A stretch of DNA of 7,569 nt, from positions 1-7,569 of the forward strand of contig CALZMA010000040.1 in the NCBI GenBank assembly GCA_945788445.1, given 5' to 3'. This DNA comes from an uncultured Bacteroidales bacterium (GTDB lineage: Bacteria; Bacteroidota; Bacteroidia; Bacteroidales; Bacteroidaceae). The notes below the pieces were generated by a model. It did no database searches. It was given only the letters and a program-made list of their open reading frames with translations, and was not told the DNA's origin. Position 1 is the first letter of the stretch, and each line of letters starts with the position of its first letter. Below are positions 6,010-7,569 of the stretch, in pieces. Made by a program: the position numbers and the translations under genes.

Positions 6010-6951
6010 TTATTTCCGGCTGAGACGGTAGAGTTCTTGTTTCTCTTCAGTGGTGAGGCTGTCGTAGCCCGACTGGCGTATTTTGTCCAAAATCTCGTCC
6101 ATGCGTTTCTCCTCCGCCTTCTTGCGCATGTTGTACTCGTAGTCCGTTTCGCGGGTGGCGGTCCGGTGCGCGTTGCCCGGCTTGGTCTTTTTGCCATTGC
6201 CGAGTCCGTTCCACCAGTGGACGATCCGGTCCTTCAGCGTAGGCTTGCGGAGCGGTTCTCCGTTGATGGTCCATTGCTGCCAAGGGTCCCTGGGTTGCGG
6301 TTGGCGGCGCCAGTAGCGGAGGAGCAGCCAGCCGAAGAGCATGCCGCCGAGGTGAGCGAAGTGAGCCACGTTGTCGTTCGAGAAGTAGGCCGAGAAGAGT
6401 TCGATGGCCGCATATCCCACCACGAAGTACTTGGCCTTCATCGGGATGGGCGGCAGGAGGAGCATGATGCGCTCGTTGGGGTAGAGCATGCCGAAGGCCA
6501 GCAGCACCCCGTAGCAGGCTCCCGACGCACCGATGGTGGTCCAGAGGTTCAGGAAGGCGGAAGTGGACATCAGGCCACAGCTCGTGTCCACATACTCGTA
6601 TAGGTGCATGCCCAGCGTGTAGTAGGCGCTGAGTTGCACAGCCTCCTGGCAGAGGCCCGCTCCCACGCCGCAGATGAAGTAGTAGAGCAGGAAGCGGTTT
6701 CGGCCCAGCGTCCGTTCGATGAGGCCGCCGAACATCCAGAGCGAGAACATGTTGAAGAAAAGGTGGGCGATGCCTCCGTGGAGGAACATGTAGCTCACTA
6801 ACTGCCAGATGCCGAAGTTCTCGGCCAGCACAAAGTGGAGGCCGAAGATATCCGTGAGGTCGGTGCCCGCGGCCTTCGCGAGCTCTTGGAGAATGAAGCA
6901 AACGACGTTCGCTATCAGAAGGTTTCGCGTGATGGGGGGGAGCGATTGCAT
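6010..6951 (-). CDS. Rhomboid family intramembrane serine protease with cytosolic C-terminal tail
   Basis: This 313-residue membrane protein has the full set of rhomboid signatures. HLFFN (His63, Asn67) matches the HxxxN oxyanion motif, GASGACYG holds the nucleophile (Ser143), and AHLGGMLFG holds the catalytic base (His200). Rhomboids cut transmembrane segments within the bilayer. Hydrophobic segments fall at about 10-25, 48-75, 86-105, 132-155, 163-187 and 197-213, consistent with a six-helix core. A polar insert of about 25 residues (106-131) lies between the third segment and the one with the active serine. After residue 214 comes a soluble tail of about 100 residues, rich in charged residues, ending in a helical region (RKKAEEKRMDEILDKIRQSG, 276-295) and SLTTEEKQELYRLSRK; this tail matches the small C-terminal domain seen on many Bacteroidales rhomboids (I believe DUF6576). 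Start ATG (MQSLPPITRNLLIANVVCF) and stop TAA are unambiguous. No natural substrate can be inferred. No canonical promoter box precedes it on this strand. Confidence 0.94.
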   Translation of the reverse strand: MQSLPPITRNLLIANVVCFILQELAKAAGTDLTDIFGLHFVLAENFGIWQLVSYMFLHGGIAHLFFNMFSLWMFGGLIERTLGRNRFLLYYFICGVGAGLCQEAVQLSAYYTLGMHLYEYVDTSCGLMSTSAFLNLWTTIGASGACYGVLLAFGMLYPNERIMLLLPPIPMKAKYFVVGYAAIELFSAYFSNDNVAHFAHLGGMLFGWLLLRYWRRQPQPRDPWQQWTINGEPLRKPTLKDRIVHWWNGLGNGKKTKPGNAHRTATRETDYEYNMRKKAEEKRMDEILDKIRQSGYDSLTTEEKQELYRLSRK

Positions 6952-7094
6952 GGAGTTCAGGTGTTGAGAAATCGGGGTTTTGAAGAGTTGATAAGTTCAG
7001 TAGGTGGGGGAAAGCGGTGCCGCCCCGCGCGATGCCGGACTTCGTTTCCGGTCAAATAGCGCGGGCACCTTGCGGGCGGGCCGGGCGAATTGGC

Positions 7095-7102
7095 TACATT
7101 TG
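7095..7102 (+). promoter_or_regulatory. Promoter-like -7 box (TACATTTG) on the plus strand, pointing into the 3' end of ribD
   Basis: The plus strand reads TACATTTGCAGCCCG, a perfect TAnnTTTG match within the otherwise featureless 6952-7110 gap. A TTG at 7070-7072 lies 22 bases upstream, slightly too far for an ideal -33 element. No plausible plus-strand gene follows; transcription would run antisense into ribD. It may be a chance match, an antisense promoter or the remnant of a lost gene. The rest of this gap contains a weak CCGGA/TCCGG inverted repeat (7035-7051) and nothing else I can support. Confidence 0.3.
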
Positions 7103-7110
7103 CAGCCCGT

Positions 7111-7569
7111 TCAGCTGTTCGTGTAGTGGAACACCACGGCGCCCATGGCCCTTTCCGCCTGCATCACCGTGCCAACGGGCATGCGCGGTTCGGGCACGCC
7201 GCTTTCCAGTTCCGTTTCGCTGAGTTCCACGAAGGCTTCTTCCCAGAGTCCCGCGTCGATGAAGCTCTGGAGCGTTTGCGGTCCGCCCTCCACCAGGAGC
7301 GACTGTACCCCTTGGCGGTAGAGGTCCGACACCATCGTGCGGATGTCGGCGTAAGCCTGGAAGCCCGCGGGGAGTTCGCCCTCCGCCACCCGTCCGAGCA
7401 CCACGCGCAGCGGGTCCTTGCCCGTCCAGTGGCGCACGGTCAGCGTGGGTCGGTCCTTCACGAGCGTCGCGTGGCCCACGAGGATAGCCTGGTGCATGGC
7501 CCTCAGCCGGTGAACGCGCATCAGCGAGCAGGGCGTGGAGAGCGCGGCGGGCCGTTCGTCCGCCCCCTC
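7111..7569 (-). CDS. ribD: Bifunctional riboflavin biosynthesis protein RibD, C-terminal reductase part (start outside window)
   Basis: The last 152 codons of an open frame that continues past the window edge encode the reductase domain of RibD. In riboflavin synthesis this domain uses NADPH to reduce 5-amino-6-(ribosylamino)uracil 5'-phosphate to the ribitylamino form; the deaminase domain would lie upstream, outside the window. Diagnostic segments, numbered in the visible fragment, are STPCSLMRVHRLRAMHQAIL (11-30), LVGHATLVKDRPTLTVRHW (30-48), DPLRVVL (52-58) and SLLVEGGPQTLQSFIDAGLW (90-109). Two features look unusual: only 32 residues separate VVLGR from VEGG where I expect roughly 50-60, and Arg40 replaces the Asn/Asp usually found before the Pro of the ADNPSLTVR-type motif. 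The stop is TGA at 7113-7111, followed by a 159-base gap before rhomboid. No C-terminal truncation is apparent: the tail HYTNS resembles those of other Bacteroidales RibD proteins. Confidence 0.9.
   Translation of the reverse strand, partial: EGADERPAALSTPCSLMRVHRLRAMHQAILVGHATLVKDRPTLTVRHWTGKDPLRVVLGRVAEGELPAGFQAYADIRTMVSDLYRQGVQSLLVEGGPQTLQSFIDAGLWEEAFVELSETELESGVPEPRMPVGTVMQAERAMGAVVFHYTNS

Noticed and set aside
7035..7051. CCGGA/TCCGG inverted repeat between ribD and rhomboid as a terminator for ribD
   Set aside because: There are only five base pairs and no T tract on either side, and it is far from the ribD stop.
1..7569. Mobile elements, CRISPR arrays, tRNA or rRNA genes, phage genes, defence systems
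   Set aside because: No transposase or integrase motifs, spaced direct repeats, cloverleaf or ribosomal signatures are visible. Gene content, strand and base composition are uniform across the window.

Overview
The window is a GC-rich chromosomal stretch from a member of the Bacteroidota, most likely order Bacteroidales. Three things point there. The protein set fits: a bacterial GH3-family protein, an Ig-like lipoprotein with a GGPYDETPP segment just after the lipid-anchored cysteine, a secreted DUF3108 protein, a rhomboid protease with a long cytosolic tail, and PdxB and RibD of the Bacteroidales kind. A perfect Bacteroidota -7 promoter box (TAnnTTTG) lies directly before the GH3 start. The genes also lack purine-rich Shine-Dalgarno sequences. 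The species cannot be named from this stretch.

All seven genes lie on the minus strand, so transcription runs from high to low coordinates. In transcription order they are: the 3' part of ribD (7569-7111, truncated by the window edge); a rhomboid intramembrane protease (6951-6010); a membrane-anchored endonuclease/exonuclease/phosphatase (EEP) domain protein (5927-4860); a GH3-family protein (4690-3185); an Ig-like lipoprotein (start at TTG, 3145-1229); a DUF3108 exported protein (1191-376); and the 5' part of pdxB (363-1, truncated by the edge). No stretch over 300 bases lacks a gene. The longest gaps are 4691-4859, which holds a promoter box and inverted repeats, and 6952-7110, which holds a promoter-like box on the opposite strand.

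There are probably two or three transcription units. The GH3 gene has its own promoter box and is followed by the lipoprotein, DUF3108 and pdxB genes with gaps of 38, 37 and 12 bases, so these four probably form one operon. Rhomboid and EEP are separated by about 80 bases and may be co-transcribed. A hairpin and a 14-base palindrome after EEP separate that pair from the GH3 operon. Two genes belong to cofactor synthesis (ribD for riboflavin, pdxB for pyridoxal phosphate). The rest look like cell-envelope or membrane functions, apart from GH3, which is a cytosolic adenylate-forming enzyme of unknown bacterial substrate.

I found no RNA genes, insertion sequences, prophage, CRISPR array or recognisable defence system. 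The region reads as core chromosome. The best leads are the GH3-lipoprotein-DUF3108-pdxB unit, an EEP domain predicted to face the periplasm, an unusual TTG start, an apparently shortened RibD reductase domain, and an orphan plus-strand promoter box.
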